Of a stretch of 45,990 nt of DNA, positions 30,396-38,067 are shown piece by piece. Made by a program: the position numbers and the translations under genes. The notes beneath the pieces were generated by a model. That model was given only the letters and a program-made list of their open reading frames with translations. It had not been told where the DNA came from and searched no databases. The stretch is from an uncultured Oscillospiraceae bacterium (lineage in GTDB: Bacteria; Bacillota; Clostridia; Oscillospirales; Oscillospiraceae), in the NCBI GenBank assembly GCA_934553255.1, contig CAKTEZ010000012.1:1-45990 (forward strand). The letters run 5' to 3'. Each line of letters opens with the position of its first letter. Within the stretch, counting starts at the first letter, position 1.

Positions 30396-31256
30396 ATGAC
30401 CGCAAGGATGCGTCTGCGCCGCTGGGCGCGCGCACAGAGGGGGCGACGCGCCGCCGCGCGAATGAGTGGTCGGACGGCTGCGGCGCGCCGCCGTACCCCG
30501 CAGGAGCCTTCGCCCGCCGCCGAACGGCGCTTTCTGCGCGCGGTGGTCTGCGGGGTGCTGTTCGCCGCGCTGCTGCTTTTGAAGCTTGTCGTGCCGGGAA
30601 ACCTCGCCGCCTTCCGCGGCACGCTGGCGCAATGGCTCGTGCGGGACGCCGACTTTCAGGAGGCGTTTGCCGCCGTCGGTCAGGCGGTCGCCGCGCCGGA
30701 GCGCTTTGCTGAGTCGCTCGGCAGCGCCTACGTCGCCGTGTTTGGCGGAAAGGAGGCCGCCGAGGTCTCCGGCAGCGCGGAGGTCGCGGAGGATGGAGGT
30801 CCGGTCCTTACCGCCGCGCGGGCGCTGCCCGATTACGCCTCCGATGCCCGCCCGACGCTTGCCTTCGTCTGCGCCGTGCCGCTCGACGGAACGCTGACCT
30901 CTCCCTTCGGTTGGCGCGAGGATCCGAACACCGGTGCGGAAAGCTTCCATACCGGCATGGACCTTGCCGCCGACGAGGGGACTGCGATCGCCTGCTTTGC
31001 CGACGGTACGGTCGGCGTGGTGGGGGACAGCACGATCCTCGGCAAATACATCACGGTCCTCCACGCGGACGGCTACGAAACGCTCTATGCCCATTGCAGC
31101 AAGATTTCCGTCTCCTCCGGTCAGCGCGTTGCGCGCGGCGATACGCTCGGCGCGGTCGGCGCAACGGGCAACGCCACCGGACCGCACCTGCACTTTGAGC
31201 TGCACGACGGGGCAAAGTACCTCGACCCCGCGTCCTATCTTTCCGATGCGGCGTAA
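30396..31256 (+). CDS. spoIVFA: M23 metallopeptidase, SpoIVFA-like
   Basis: The 286-aa protein has an Arg-rich N-terminus (residues 1-43), one membrane helix (about 47-66), a linker, and a C-terminal LytM/M23 domain. The zinc ligands are complete: His185 and Asp189 (FHTGMDLA) and HLH at residues 264-266 (PHLHFEL), with LYAHC in between. It is followed, overlapping, by an M50 site-2 protease. That pair is the SpoIVFA-SpoIVFB arrangement used at the mother-cell side of the forespore membrane to control pro-sigma-K cleavage. B. subtilis SpoIVFA has a degenerate LytM domain, so the intact site here is unusual for a pure regulator. An ordinary wall peptidase is the alternative. Confidence 0.78.
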   Translation: MTARMRLRRWARAQRGRRAAARMSGRTAAARRRTPQEPSPAAERRFLRAVVCGVLFAALLLLKLVVPGNLAAFRGTLAQWLVRDADFQEAFAAVGQAVAAPERFAESLGSAYVAVFGGKEAAEVSGSAEVAEDGGPVLTAARALPDYASDARPTLAFVCAVPLDGTLTSPFGWREDPNTGAESFHTGMDLAADEGTAIACFADGTVGVVGDSTILGKYITVLHADGYETLYAHCSKISVSSGQRVARGDTLGAVGATGNATGPHLHFELHDGAKYLDPASYLSDAA

Positions 31257-31863
31257 GGGCGCGCTGAGGGTGGGCGGGAGCTTCTGGCTGCTCGTGGTAC
31301 TCGCGGTCATTGTGTCTCCGGCCATGGTCGTCGCCGCCGTCCTCACCGCGGCGGCGCTGCACGAGCTGGGCCATCTTGCCGCGCTGCGTCATTACGGCGT
31401 ACCGGTCCGCGCGCTGCGCCTGACGGCGTTCGGCGCGGCGTTGGACGCACCGTCGCTCGTCCGGCTCTCTTACGCCCGCGAGCTGGCGGTCACGCTTGCG
31501 GGCGTGACGGTCAATCTGCTCGCGGGCTGCTTCCTCGCGGGCGTGGGACTGTGGTTCCGCTGGGAATGGGCGTTCGTTTTTGCCGGAGCGCACCTGCTAC
31601 TCATGGCGTTTAACCTGCTGCCCATCGCGCCGCTCGACGGAGCGCGGGCGCTGTATCTTGTTACGGCGTTTTTCTTCGGCCCGACGGCGGGGGAGCGGGT
31701 CTGCACCGCCGTCAGCCTCGTCGGTGCGCTGGCTGTCTGCACGCTGGGACTGTACCTGTCCCTGCGCTTGCAGAGCGGCTGGCTCTTTGCCATCGCCGCC
31801 CTCGGCCTGCTTTGGGGCGCGTTGGGACAACTGGGACTTGCGCGCGGCGGGAAAAGCGTGTAG
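31246..31863 (+). CDS. spoIVFB: site-2 protease, SpoIVFB-like (M50 family)
   Basis: The 205-aa intramembrane zinc protease has HELGH (residues 39-43) in the first catalytic helix and NLLPIAPLDGARAL with the metal-binding Asp131. The hydrophobic helices are at about 10-28, 33-52, 80-100, 105-125, 145-165 and 175-195. SpoIVFB cleaves pro-sigma-K during sporulation; without the CBS domain that SpoIVFB carries in B. subtilis, this is a shorter clostridial form. It starts at the ATG at 31246, overlapping the M23 stop by 11 bases. No longer start fits. It is followed 37 bp later by the TIGR03960 gene, a frequent clostridial order. Confidence 0.82.
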   Translation: MRRKGALRVGGSFWLLVVLAVIVSPAMVVAAVLTAAALHELGHLAALRHYGVPVRALRLTAFGAALDAPSLVRLSYARELAVTLAGVTVNLLAGCFLAGVGLWFRWEWAFVFAGAHLLLMAFNLLPIAPLDGARALYLVTAFFFGPTAGERVCTAVSLVGALAVCTLGLYLSLRLQSGWLFAIAALGLLWGALGQLGLARGGKSV

Positions 31864-31899
31864 AATACAGGCAATGATTTCGACAGAAGGAGCCTGACT

Positions 31900-33732
31900 G
31901 TGGACAAACGACTGGAGCGTATCCTGCCCCGCGTGCAGAAGCCTGCACGCTATGTGGGCGGCGAATATAACGCGGTGATGAAGGATAAGGCGCAGGTGGA
32001 TACCCGCGTCGCGTTCTGCTTCCCCGACACCTATGAGATCGGTATGTCGAACCTCGGCATGCGTATCCTCTACGGCATCATGAACAATATGGACGGCGTC
32101 TGGTGCGAGCGTGTCTTTGCCCCATGGGGCGACATGGAGGAGGAGATGCGTAAGGCGGGCCTGCCGCTTTACGCGTTGGAGTCCGGCGACCCCGTCCGTG
32201 ACTTTGACATCATCGCCTTTTCCGTCGGCTATGAGATGGCGTTTCCCGCTATCCTGAATATGCTCGACCTTGCGGGCGTGCCGCTCCACGCAGCGGAGCG
32301 CACGGAGCTGACCCCGCTCGTCATCGCGGGCGGCACGGCGATGTTCAACTGCGAGCCGATCGCGGATTTTATCGACCTTGCCGAGCTGGGCGAGGGCGAG
32401 GAAATGAATGCCGAGCTGATCGAGCTGCACCGTAAGGCGCGGCGCGAGGGCTGGACGAAGCAGCAGTTTCTCCGCGCCGCCGCGCAGTTAGACGGCATTT
32501 ATGTTCCGAGCCTTTACGATGTGGACTATAACGCCGACGGCACGGTGAAGTCCATCACGCCGACCGGCGGCGCGCCCGCGCGCGTCACCAAGCGCATCAT
32601 GCGCGACATGGACAAGGCGTACTATCCCGCGAGGACCATCGTCCCTTCCACCGAGATCGTACAGGACCGCACGACGCTCGAGCTGTTTCGCGGTTGTATC
32701 CGCGGCTGCCGCTTCTGTCAGGCGGGCTATGTCTACCGTCCCGTCCGCAACCGTTCGGAGAAGCTGCTCGTCGAATACGCCAAGGAGGCCATCGAGGACT
32801 CCGGCTACGAGGAGATGACGCTCTCCTCGCTCTCGACCTCGGACTATCCGCCGCTCGTGCAGCTGTGCGACGATCTGGAGGCGTTCTGTGCTGAGCGCCA
32901 TGTGAACCTTTCGCTCCCCAGCCTGCGCGCCGACAATTTCTCCATGGCGCTCATGGAGCGGCTGCAAAAGGGAAGAAAGACCGGCCTGACCTTTGCGCCC
33001 GAGGCCGGCACGCAGCGCCTGCGTGACGCGATCAACAAAAATGTCACCGAAGAGGATCTGCTCGAATCCTGCCGCACGGCCTTTGCGGGCGGCTACAGCG
33101 CGGTCAAGCTCTACTTCATGCTCGGTCTCCCGACCGAGACGGACGAGGATGTACTCGGCATTGCCGAGGTCGCGTCCCATGTCATGCACGCATGGCGTGA
33201 GAGCGCGAGCAACAAGAACCGCGGCGTGCGTATCACGGTCTCGACCTCGTGGTTCGTGCCGAAGCCGCACACGGCGTTCCAATGGGAGCCGCAGATCCCT
33301 AAGGCGGAGTACGAGCGCCGCGTCAAACTCCTGCGCGACAATATGCTCACAAAGTCCGTCACCTACAACTGGCACGACAGCGACACGAGCTTCATGGAGG
33401 CGGTCATCTCCCGCGGCGACCGTCGGCTCTGCAAGGTTCTGGAGACCGCGTGGCGTAAAGGAGAACACCTTTCCGCGTGGGAGGAGTATTTCTCGCTCGA
33501 CCGCTGGCTCGAGGCCTTTGAAGAGTGCGGCCTTGACCCGCACTTCTACGCCAACCGCACGCGCGGAAAGGACGAACTCATGCCGTGGAGCATGATCTCC
33601 AGCGGCGTGACAGAGCAGTACCTCTGGTGCGAACACGAGAGGGCCTATCAGTCCGTGACCACACCGGACTGCCGCACGCATTGCAACGGCTGCGGCGCAA
33701 ATCTGCTGCTGGGGAGGGCTTGTGATGGCTAA
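31900..33732 (+). CDS. TIGR03960 family B12-binding radical SAM protein
   Basis: The 610-aa protein has an N-terminal B12-binding-like segment (about residues 1-200, with FCFPDTYEIGMSNLG) and a radical SAM core. The iron-sulfur cysteines are C266, C270 and C273 in RGCIRGCRFCQAG. GIYVPSLYDV, LTFAPEAGTQRLRDAINK and a C-terminal CNGCGANLLLGRACDG (a second Cys cluster) belong to the TIGR03960 pattern. The function is not established, and the protein is almost always paired with a TIGR03936 partner, as it is here. The start is a GTG at 31900 behind AGAAGGAG. The stop overlaps the next gene by eight bases. Confidence 0.88.
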   Translation: MDKRLERILPRVQKPARYVGGEYNAVMKDKAQVDTRVAFCFPDTYEIGMSNLGMRILYGIMNNMDGVWCERVFAPWGDMEEEMRKAGLPLYALESGDPVRDFDIIAFSVGYEMAFPAILNMLDLAGVPLHAAERTELTPLVIAGGTAMFNCEPIADFIDLAELGEGEEMNAELIELHRKARREGWTKQQFLRAAAQLDGIYVPSLYDVDYNADGTVKSITPTGGAPARVTKRIMRDMDKAYYPARTIVPSTEIVQDRTTLELFRGCIRGCRFCQAGYVYRPVRNRSEKLLVEYAKEAIEDSGYEEMTLSSLSTSDYPPLVQLCDDLEAFCAERHVNLSLPSLRADNFSMALMERLQKGRKTGLTFAPEAGTQRLRDAINKNVTEEDLLESCRTAFAGGYSAVKLYFMLGLPTETDEDVLGIAEVASHVMHAWRESASNKNRGVRITVSTSWFVPKPHTAFQWEPQIPKAEYERRVKLLRDNMLTKSVTYNWHDSDTSFMEAVISRGDRRLCKVLETAWRKGEHLSAWEEYFSLDRWLEAFEECGLDPHFYANRTRGKDELMPWSMISSGVTEQYLWCEHERAYQSVTTPDCRTHCNGCGANLLLGRACDG

Positions 33733-34387
33733 GCTGAGACTTCTCTTCACCAAGGAGGCGCAGGCCTCGTATATCTCGCACCTTGACACGATGCGGACAT
33801 TCCAGCGCGTTTTCCCGCGCGCGGAGCTGCACCTCAAGCATTCCAACGGCTTTCACCCGCACCCCATCATCTCCATCGTCCTGCCGCTGCCGGTGGGCCA
33901 GTCGAGCGACTGCGAGCTGCTCGACTTTGAAACGCTGGAGGAGACCGACGGCGCGGGCATCGCGGAGAAGCTCAACACGGGTCTTCCCGCGGGACTTCGC
34001 GTGCGGGAGTGCTACCCCGTCACGCGCCCCGTGCGCGAGTTCGCGCTCCTGCGCGCGCGGCTGGAACTGCTCTACGACGACGGCATCCCCGACGGCGCGG
34101 CGGACGCGCTGCGCGCGCTCTTTGCCCGCCCGTCGCTGACGATCGAAAAGCGCACCAAGCACAAGGACCTTGCACAGATCGACGTCGCCCCGCTGCTCCG
34201 CGAGATCACTCTGACGGAGCAGGACGGCAGCATTTTTGCCGACGCCGTGGTCGCCGCGCAGAACCCGGGACTGAACCCCGCCTACCTCGCGCAGGCGGTC
34301 GAGCGCGAGCTTCCGGCGCTCAAGCCGGACTTCGTCCGCGTCCGCCGCACGGAAATTTACGACGCGGAGGGGAATGTTTTCCGGTGA
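33725..34387 (+). CDS. TIGR03936 family radical SAM-associated protein (DUF2344)
   Basis: The 220-aa protein begins LRLLFTKEAQASYISHLDTM (about residues 4-23) and has RAELHLKHSNGFHPHPII and the C-terminal VRVRRTEIYDAEG. This matches the partner that accompanies TIGR03960 radical SAM proteins, often as a fused C-terminal domain, with a probable role in binding the RNA or protein substrate. The ATG at 33725 has GGGAGG seven bases upstream; an in-frame GTG at 33722 is the only competing start. It overlaps the upstream gene, so the pair is co-translated. Confidence 0.85.
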   Translation: MAKLRLLFTKEAQASYISHLDTMRTFQRVFPRAELHLKHSNGFHPHPIISIVLPLPVGQSSDCELLDFETLEETDGAGIAEKLNTGLPAGLRVRECYPVTRPVREFALLRARLELLYDDGIPDGAADALRALFARPSLTIEKRTKHKDLAQIDVAPLLREITLTEQDGSIFADAVVAAQNPGLNPAYLAQAVERELPALKPDFVRVRRTEIYDAEGNVFR

Positions 34388-34466
34388 GGTCCGCGCGTCC
34401 CGCGGCGGCGAAGCGGAAAAATGCCCCGCCGCTTTCGCATTTTATCGAAAAAGCCAAAAATTATGC

Positions 34467-34495
34467 TTGCATTTCGTGCAAAAGCGTGATATTAT
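34467..34495 (+). promoter_or_regulatory. promoter of rpmE
   Basis: TTGCAT (34467-34472), a 17-bp spacer and TATTAT (34490-34495) lie 56 bp before the rpmE start. Confidence 0.65.
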
Positions 34496-34551
34496 CCTTT
34501 TTGGCTTTTTGACGAAAGCACTCTCGGATCGGAAAGAGGTGAACACGAGCA

Positions 34552-34755
34552 ATGAAGGAAGGAATCCATCCCAATTATCAGCAGACTACTATTACTTGCG
34601 CCTGCGGTAATGTGATTGAGACAGGTTCCACCAAGGCGAACATCAAGGTGGAAGTGTGCTCAAAGTGTCACCCCTACTTCACGGGTAAGCAGAAGCTGGT
34701 CGATACCGGCGGCCGCGTTGCCAAGTTCAACAAGAAGTTCGGTCTGGACAAGTAA
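34552..34755 (+). CDS. rpmE: 50S ribosomal protein L31
   Basis: The 67-residue protein is the zinc-containing (C+) form of L31, with CxC at residues 16 and 18 and CxxC at 36 and 39 ([13 protein letters not shown]). [16 protein letters not shown] and [12 protein letters not shown] are conserved. It sits alone between its own promoter and terminator, not next to rho as in many bacteria. A Zn-independent L31 paralogue used under zinc starvation may exist elsewhere. Confidence 0.96.
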   Translation: MKEGIHPNYQQTTITCACGNVIETGSTKANIKVEVCSKCHPYFTGKQKLVDTGGRVAKFNKKFGLDK

Positions 34756-34764
34756 GAGCTGCGA

Positions 34765-34797
34765 AAGAGGTCTGCGTTTGCAGACCTCTTTTTCTTT
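34765..34797 (+). terminator. intrinsic terminator after rpmE
   Basis: AAGAGGTCTGC-GTTT-GCAGACCTCTT is an 11-bp perfect stem followed by TTTCTTT. Its 3' end overlaps the -35 of the hflX promoter. Confidence 0.85.
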
Positions 34798-34823
34798 ACA
34801 TTTTTCGTTCCCTTGCGTATACT
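34795..34823 (+). promoter_or_regulatory. promoter of hflX and the YigZ-family gene
   Basis: TTTACA (34795-34800), a 17-bp spacer and TATACT (34818-34823) lie 32 bp before hflX. Confidence 0.65.
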
Positions 34824-34855
34824 GAAGGTAAGAAACGCAGAAAAAGGTGATCTCA

Positions 34856-36166
34856 ATGGAAGAAAACAAAGCAAAGACCATCGAAGCGCCGCGCGACCGC
34901 GCGATCCTTGTCGGTCTGTCCTCGCCGGTATTGAAGCAGGACTGCGCGGACGAGCAGAGCATGGACGAGCTTGCCGCCCTTGTGGAGACAGCGGGCGGCG
35001 TGAGCGTCGCCACGGTGCTGCAGAACCTGCCGTCGCCGAACCCGCGCTGCTTCATCGGCGAGGGCAAGGTGGCGGAGATCAAGGAACTGGTCGGCTCGAC
35101 CGAGGCAACGATGGCGATTTTCGACAATGACCTCTCGCCCTCGCAGATGCGCGTGCTGACGGAGGAGCTGGGCGTGCAGGTGCTCGACCGCAGCGGGCTG
35201 ATCCTCGATATTTTTGCCCAGCGCGCCAAGACAAAGGAGGGCCGATTGCAGGTCGAGCTGGCGCAGTATCAATATCTGCTGCCGCGCCTCGTCGGTATGT
35301 GGACGCATCTGGAGCGGCAGGCGGGTACGAGCGGCAAGGGTCCCATCGGCTCGAAGGGTCCGGGCGAAACGCAGCTGGAAACGGACCGCCGCCACATCCA
35401 CCGCAAGATCGACAAGCTCAAGGAGGATCTTGACGAGGTGCGCCGCGTGCGCGGCACGCAGCGCGAGCGCCGCAGGAAAAACGAGATCCCCGTCGTTGCT
35501 ATCGTCGGCTACACGAACGCGGGCAAATCGACGCTTCTGAACGCGCTCACGGGCGCGGGCATTCCGGCGAACGACCGCCTGTTCGATACGCTCGACACCA
35601 CCACAAGACTGCTGACGGTCTCCGACACGCTTGATGTCGTCATCTCCGATACGGTCGGCTTCATCCGCAAGCTGCCGCACCAGCTGGTCGATGCGTTCAA
35701 GGCGACGCTGGAGGAGCTGGAGTATGCCGACCTGCTCCTGCATGTCATCGACATTTCCAATCCGGAGTGGGAGCAGCAGGCGCAGATCGTGGACGAGCTG
35801 ATCCATGACCTCGGCGCGGAGCATATCCCCTGCGTCCGCGTTTATAACAAATCCGACCTCTTTTACGGCGATGTCCGTCCGCGCGGCGAGCGCACGGTAA
35901 ACATCAGCGCCCGCACGGGGGAGGGGCTGGACGAGCTGCTGCGCGTCATCGACGCGGAGCTTGACAAGGGTACGCGCCGCGTAACGCTCCACCTGCCCTA
36001 TGACAAGGGCGGCTGGCTCGACAGTCTCTACCGTGAGGCAAAGGTCGAGAGCGTGGAATACGGCGAGACCATTGACATCGTGGCGGTCTGCACGCCGCGC
36101 GTTCTCGGTCAGGTCAAGGACTATGTCGAGGGCTGCACCGAGCCGAAGGAGGACTGGGAGGTATGA
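34856..36166 (+). CDS. hflX: ribosome-associated GTPase HflX
   Basis: The 436-aa GTPase rescues stalled or hibernating 70S ribosomes by splitting them. The N-terminal HflX domain spans about residues 1-170 with RCFIGEGKVAEI, DLSPSQMRVLTEEL and GPGETQLETDRR. The G domain starts with GYTNAGKST (about 218-226), then DTVGF (G3) and NKSDL (G4). AAAGGTG precedes the ATG at 34856; a GTG at 34847 would add three residues. The length is normal. It is in an operon with the YigZ-family gene, with a four-base ATGA overlap. Confidence 0.93.
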   Translation: MEENKAKTIEAPRDRAILVGLSSPVLKQDCADEQSMDELAALVETAGGVSVATVLQNLPSPNPRCFIGEGKVAEIKELVGSTEATMAIFDNDLSPSQMRVLTEELGVQVLDRSGLILDIFAQRAKTKEGRLQVELAQYQYLLPRLVGMWTHLERQAGTSGKGPIGSKGPGETQLETDRRHIHRKIDKLKEDLDEVRRVRGTQRERRRKNEIPVVAIVGYTNAGKSTLLNALTGAGIPANDRLFDTLDTTTRLLTVSDTLDVVISDTVGFIRKLPHQLVDAFKATLEELEYADLLLHVIDISNPEWEQQAQIVDELIHDLGAEHIPCVRVYNKSDLFYGDVRPRGERTVNISARTGEGLDELLRVIDAELDKGTRRVTLHLPYDKGGWLDSLYREAKVESVEYGETIDIVAVCTPRVLGQVKDYVEGCTEPKEDWEV

Positions 36167-36798
36167 GCGCGGCGGAATACTATGTTCCCGTGGACGCGGG
36201 CGAGACGGAGTTCACCGAGAAGCGCTCGCGCTTTCTCGGCCATGTCCGCCGCGTGGAAACGGAGGAGCAGGCACGCGCCTTTCTTGACGAGATGCGGAAG
36301 AAATACTACGACGCGCGCCACAACTGCTGGTGCTACCTTCTGCACGAGGGCGGCGTGGTGCGCTACGGCGACGACGGCGAACCGCAGGGGACGGCGGGGC
36401 AGCCGATGCTGAATGTTTTTCAGCGAGAGGGCGTTGAGAATGTCGTGTGCGTGGTCACGCGCTACTTTGGCGGCGTGCTGCTTGGGGCGGGCGGACTGAC
36501 CCGTGCCTATGCGAAGTCCGCGAAGGACGCGCTGGACGCAGCAGGCAAGGCGAGGATGCGCCTCTGGTCCGCGGAAGCGGTGGACTGCCCCTATCCGATG
36601 CTCGAGCGCCTGAAACTTCTCATCGCCGCCCAGAACGGCACGGTGGAGAGGACAGACTTTGGGTCGGCGGTCGGCGTGCATCTCCTGCTGCCGAAGGAAA
36701 ACACCGCGGCCTTTGCCGCGGCGCTGACCGAGCTTTCTGCGGGCAGCCTGAGTGTCCGCGCGGAGGGGGAGCGCTTTCTGCCGGGTGCGCGGGAGTAA
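36163..36798 (+). CDS. YigZ/IMPACT family protein
   Basis: The 211-aa cytosolic protein has the conserved block HNCWCYLLHEGG, then YGDDGEPQGTAGQPMLN (about residues 68-84) and VVCVVTRYFGGVLLGAGGLTRAY (about 94-116), the whole N-terminal YigZ/UPF0029 signature, with a C-terminal DUF1949-type ferredoxin-like part. Family members are related to the eukaryotic translation regulator IMPACT; the bacterial function is not settled. It overlaps hflX by four bases, so both may act around translation or stress. Confidence 0.9.
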   Translation: MSAAEYYVPVDAGETEFTEKRSRFLGHVRRVETEEQARAFLDEMRKKYYDARHNCWCYLLHEGGVVRYGDDGEPQGTAGQPMLNVFQREGVENVVCVVTRYFGGVLLGAGGLTRAYAKSAKDALDAAGKARMRLWSAEAVDCPYPMLERLKLLIAAQNGTVERTDFGSAVGVHLLLPKENTAAFAAALTELSAGSLSVRAEGERFLPGARE

Positions 36799-36815
36799 GG
36801 AAATATGTCCCATAA

Positions 36816-36848
36816 AAAAACTCCCGTTCCGCCGGAACGGGAGTTTTT
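36816..36848. terminator. bidirectional intrinsic terminator
   Basis: AAAAACTCCCGTTCC-GCC-GGAACGGGAGTTTTT is a perfect 15-bp stem between the converging YigZ-family gene and asnA. Confidence 0.9.
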
Positions 36849-36856
36849 GGCGAATG

Positions 36857-37864
36857 TCACAGCAGCAGGACACCGGCGTCCTCGCAGGTCTTGCGGGTAT
36901 CGTCGTCCCAGAGGCTCACCTGTACCTCGCCGATGTGGGCGGTACCGATCATCAGCATGCACAGACGGCTCTGACCGATGCCGCCGCCCATGGTCAGGGG
37001 CAGCTCGCCCGCGAGCAGCATTTTGTGGAAGGGGAGGGCGCGGCGGTCGTCACAGCCGGAGATGGTCAGCTGGCGGTCAAGGGATTCGGGGCTGACGCGG
37101 ATGCCCATGGAGGAGACCTCAAACGCGTGGCCGAGGACATCGTTCCAGTAAAGCAGGTCGCCGTTGAGCGCCCAGTCGTCGTAGTCGGGGGCGCGGCCGT
37201 CGTGCTTGATGCCGGAGTGGAGTACGCCGCCGATCTGCATGAGGAACACGGTGTGATGCTCGCGGCAGATGGCATCCTCACGCTGCTTGGGCGTCAGGTC
37301 GGGATACTTGTCCTCCAGCTCCTGCGTGGTGATGAAGAAGACATCGCGCGAGAGCTTTGTGTGCAGACTGGGGAAAGCGATGCCGAGCGCGTCGTTCGTT
37401 TCGGTGATCGCGCCGACAATGTCGCGTACCGTGCGCTTGAGGTAGGAAACATTGCGGTCCTCCGCGTCGATGACCTTTTCCCAGTCCCATTGATCCACAT
37501 AGATCGAGTGGAGATTATCCACCTCTTCGTCGCGGCGAATGGCGTTCATATCGGTGAAGAGGCCCTTGCCGGTGTTGAACTCGTAGCGCTTGAGCGCCAG
37601 ACGCTTCCACTTGGCGAGGCTCTGCACGACCTGCGCGTTCTTGCCGACGTCGGGGATGTCGAAGCCGACGGGACGCTCCACACCGTTGAGGTTATCGTTC
37701 AGACCGGAACAGTCCTCTACGAAAAGAGGGGCGGAAACGCGGCGCAGATTGAGCGCATTGCTCAGATTGACCTGAAAATTACTCTTAATGAATTCGATGG
37801 CGCGCTGCATTTCATAGACATTCAGCGGGGTGTGATAGTTTGCGGGGATATAGGTCTTACTCAT
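36857..37864 (-). CDS. asnA: aspartate--ammonia ligase (asparagine synthetase A)
   Basis: The 335-aa enzyme makes asparagine from aspartate, ammonia and ATP. It resembles a class II synthetase core: NLRRVSAPLFVEDCSGLNDNLNG at the N-terminus, RRDEEVDNLHSIYVDQWDWEKVI (about residues 100-122), FEVSSMGIRVS and PLTMGGGIGQSRLCMLM near the C-terminus. These match AsnA throughout. AAAGGAG is ten bases before the ATG at 37864. It is transcribed alone from its own promoter. No T-box precedes it, although many Firmicute asnA genes have one. Confidence 0.95.
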   Translation of the reverse strand: MSKTYIPANYHTPLNVYEMQRAIEFIKSNFQVNLSNALNLRRVSAPLFVEDCSGLNDNLNGVERPVGFDIPDVGKNAQVVQSLAKWKRLALKRYEFNTGKGLFTDMNAIRRDEEVDNLHSIYVDQWDWEKVIDAEDRNVSYLKRTVRDIVGAITETNDALGIAFPSLHTKLSRDVFFITTQELEDKYPDLTPKQREDAICREHHTVFLMQIGGVLHSGIKHDGRAPDYDDWALNGDLLYWNDVLGHAFEVSSMGIRVSPESLDRQLTISGCDDRRALPFHKMLLAGELPLTMGGGIGQSRLCMLMIGTAHIGEVQVSLWDDDTRKTCEDAGVLLL

Positions 37865-37921
37865 TGCCGGTTCACTCCTTTAAATCATTTGTTGTTCATG
37901 TGGATGAAAAACATAGATGTA

Positions 37922-37949
37922 ATTATAGCAAGTTATACAAAAAAATCAA
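37922..37949 (-). promoter_or_regulatory. promoter of asnA
   Basis: On the minus strand TTGATT (37944-37949), a 16-bp spacer and a perfect TATAAT (37922-37927) lie 57 bp before the ATG. Confidence 0.6.
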
Positions 37950-38003
37950 GGGTAAAACATACAAAAAAGCTGAAAAAATGTTGGTCTGTCAGGGGAAATT
38001 GCC

Positions 38004-38032
38004 TTGACGCTGCCGGGGAAAAAGGCTATCAT
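38004..38032 (+). promoter_or_regulatory. promoter of the YkvI-like gene
   Basis: TTGACG (38004-38009), a 17-bp spacer and TATCAT (38027-38032) lie 35 bp before the start codon. Confidence 0.55.
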
Positions 38033-38067
38033 GTGGGAAACTCGGAAGAAAGGCATGGGGGGAAGTT

